Made by a program: the position numbers and the translations under genes
The notes under the pieces: model-generated
Database searches by the model: none
Seen by the model: the letters and a program-made list of their open reading frames with translations, nothing else
Told to the model about the DNA's origin: nothing
NCBI RefSeq assembly: GCF_009496535.1
Contig: NZ_WIDL01000002.1
Coordinates: 47,957 to 111,956 of the forward strand
DNA: 64,000 nt
Reading direction: 5' to 3'
Source: Stenotrophomonas sp. MYb238
Lineage (GTDB): Bacteria; Pseudomonadota; Gammaproteobacteria; Xanthomonadales; Xanthomonadaceae
Shown here: piece by piece, positions 63,360 to 64,000 of the stretch
How positions within the stretch are numbered: position 1 is the stretch's first letter
How the letters are laid out: the number at the start of each line of letters is the position of its first letter

Positions 63360-64000
63360 ATGAGCCTGTACGAATACCGCAGGAAACGGCAGTTCGAACG
63401 CACCCCGGAACCGTCCGCCGATGGCGTCCGCCGGCGCGGCGCCCAGCCGATCTTCGTGGTGCAGCTGCACCATGCCAGCCATAGGCACTACGACTTCCGC
63501 CTGCAGGTGGGCGATACGCTGCGCAGCTGGGCGGTTCCCAAGGGCCCCAGCCTGGATCCGGCAGTGAAGCGGTTGGCCGCCGAGGTGGAGGACCATCCGC
63601 TGGACTACGCGCGATTCGAAGGCGAGATCCCCGAAGGCCAGTACGGCGCCGGCCACGTCGCCATCTTCGACCACGGCGTCTGGAGCAGCGAGGGCGACCC
63701 GGAAGAACAACTGGCCAAGGGCCACCTGCGTTTCGAATTGTTCGGCGGCAAGCTGAAAGGCGGCTGGCACCTGGTGCGCTCCGGTGGCCGCGGGCGACGG
63801 CCGCAATGGCTGCTGTTCAAGGCGCGCGACCGGTATGCGGCGAAGCAGGAGGCGGACGACCTGCTGGGCGAACCCGCGCCGGCGCCGGAGGGCGCCACCG
63901 CCAAGCGGCAACGCCCGGCCGCGGCGGCGGCGCGGATCCGGCGCCTGCTTGCCGCCGCGGCAAAGCTGCCCGGCGCCCGCCGCACCTTGCCGCGGCCGAG
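63360..64000 (+). CDS. ligD: DNA ligase D, N-terminal phosphoesterase domain (cut by window)
   Basis: Reading frame open to the right edge; about 213 codons seen. FVVQLHHASHRHYDFRLQVGD, AVPKGPSLDPAVKRLA, EDHPLDYARFEGEIPEGQYGAG and IFDHG form the 3'-phosphoesterase domain that trims broken 3' ends. The last residues are an Ala/Arg-rich linker before the ligase domain. With Ku this completes bacterial end joining. Confidence 0.93.
   Translation, partial: MSLYEYRRKRQFERTPEPSADGVRRRGAQPIFVVQLHHASHRHYDFRLQVGDTLRSWAVPKGPSLDPAVKRLAAEVEDHPLDYARFEGEIPEGQYGAGHVAIFDHGVWSSEGDPEEQLAKGHLRFELFGGKLKGGWHLVRSGGRGRRPQWLLFKARDRYAAKQEADDLLGEPAPAPEGATAKRQRPAAAAARIRRLLAAAAKLPGARRTLPRP

Overview
The window is a high-GC, gene-dense chromosomal segment of a gammaproteobacterium, most likely of the Xanthomonadaceae/Lysobacteraceae (Pseudoxanthomonas, Stenotrophomonas, Lysobacter or Luteimonas relatives). 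The grounds are FabV-type enoyl-ACP reductase, a FimX-type degenerate GGDEF/EAL protein, class III PhaE/PhaC, the PpsA/PpsR pair, and many intergenic GTAGGAGCG repeats arranged as inverted pairs, the GTAG-type REP elements typical of this family. The genus cannot be fixed from the sequence alone. No phage, insertion sequence or CRISPR array is visible; the layout is that of core chromosome with short accessory patches.

Layout. 0-13 kb: end of secF, fabV, fimX, a flavoprotein, yaeQ, yaiI, a cold-shock gene, selO, apt, dbpA, and the divergent yeiH/lysR pair. 13-24 kb: the ABC-F ATPase uup, a VOC protein, a barnase-like RNase with its barstar-like inhibitor, Mn-type superoxide dismutase, a degenerate endonuclease/phosphatase-fold gene whose 3' end is tandemly duplicated, a POT peptide transporter, a rhomboid protease, and a cyclopropane fatty acid synthase. 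24-33 kb: secreted dipeptidase, glutathione peroxidase, a higBA toxin-antitoxin pair under a perfect palindrome, fpr with a Fur-like operator, an ABC exporter, and an ECF41-type sigma factor with its carboxymuconolactone decarboxylase partner. Two matching ECF promoters precede these last two genes. 33-47 kb: fumarase, lipoproteins, a glutathione transferase, fatty-acid hydroxylase, arsC, pldA, a second cold-shock gene sharing a leader element with the first, glycine-zipper lipoproteins, a c'-type cytochrome, tcdA, a TatD-family DNase, ppsA and ppsR.

47-55 kb holds a NUDIX hydrolase, a CDP-alcohol phosphatidyltransferase, the phaE-phaC polyhydroxyalkanoate synthase operon with two trailing envelope genes, and tex. 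54.8-56.1 kb is a tRNA cluster: Leu, then a tandemly duplicated Ala-Glu unit. 56.1-58.6 kb is gene-poor and carries two candidate micro-peptides and a low-affinity iron permease homologue. From 58.6 kb a rightward stress and DNA-repair block begins: topoisomerase IB, a small Cys-rich protein, an oxidoreductase, a cysteine hydrolase, Ku, a GIY-YIG-like protein, and the start of LigD cut by the window edge. Ku and LigD give the cell a bacterial end-joining pathway.

Most promising for follow-up: a 25-nt block shared by both cold-shock leaders; the two-promoter ECF41 regulon with a probably leaderless sigma mRNA; the nuclease-like gene lodged between ku and ligD; a Lys/Ala/Pro tail on PhaE resembling nucleoid-binding phasins; a small HExxH membrane protein downstream of phaC; and the duplicated tail of the endonuclease-like gene. 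All are read from sequence only; no database search was available.
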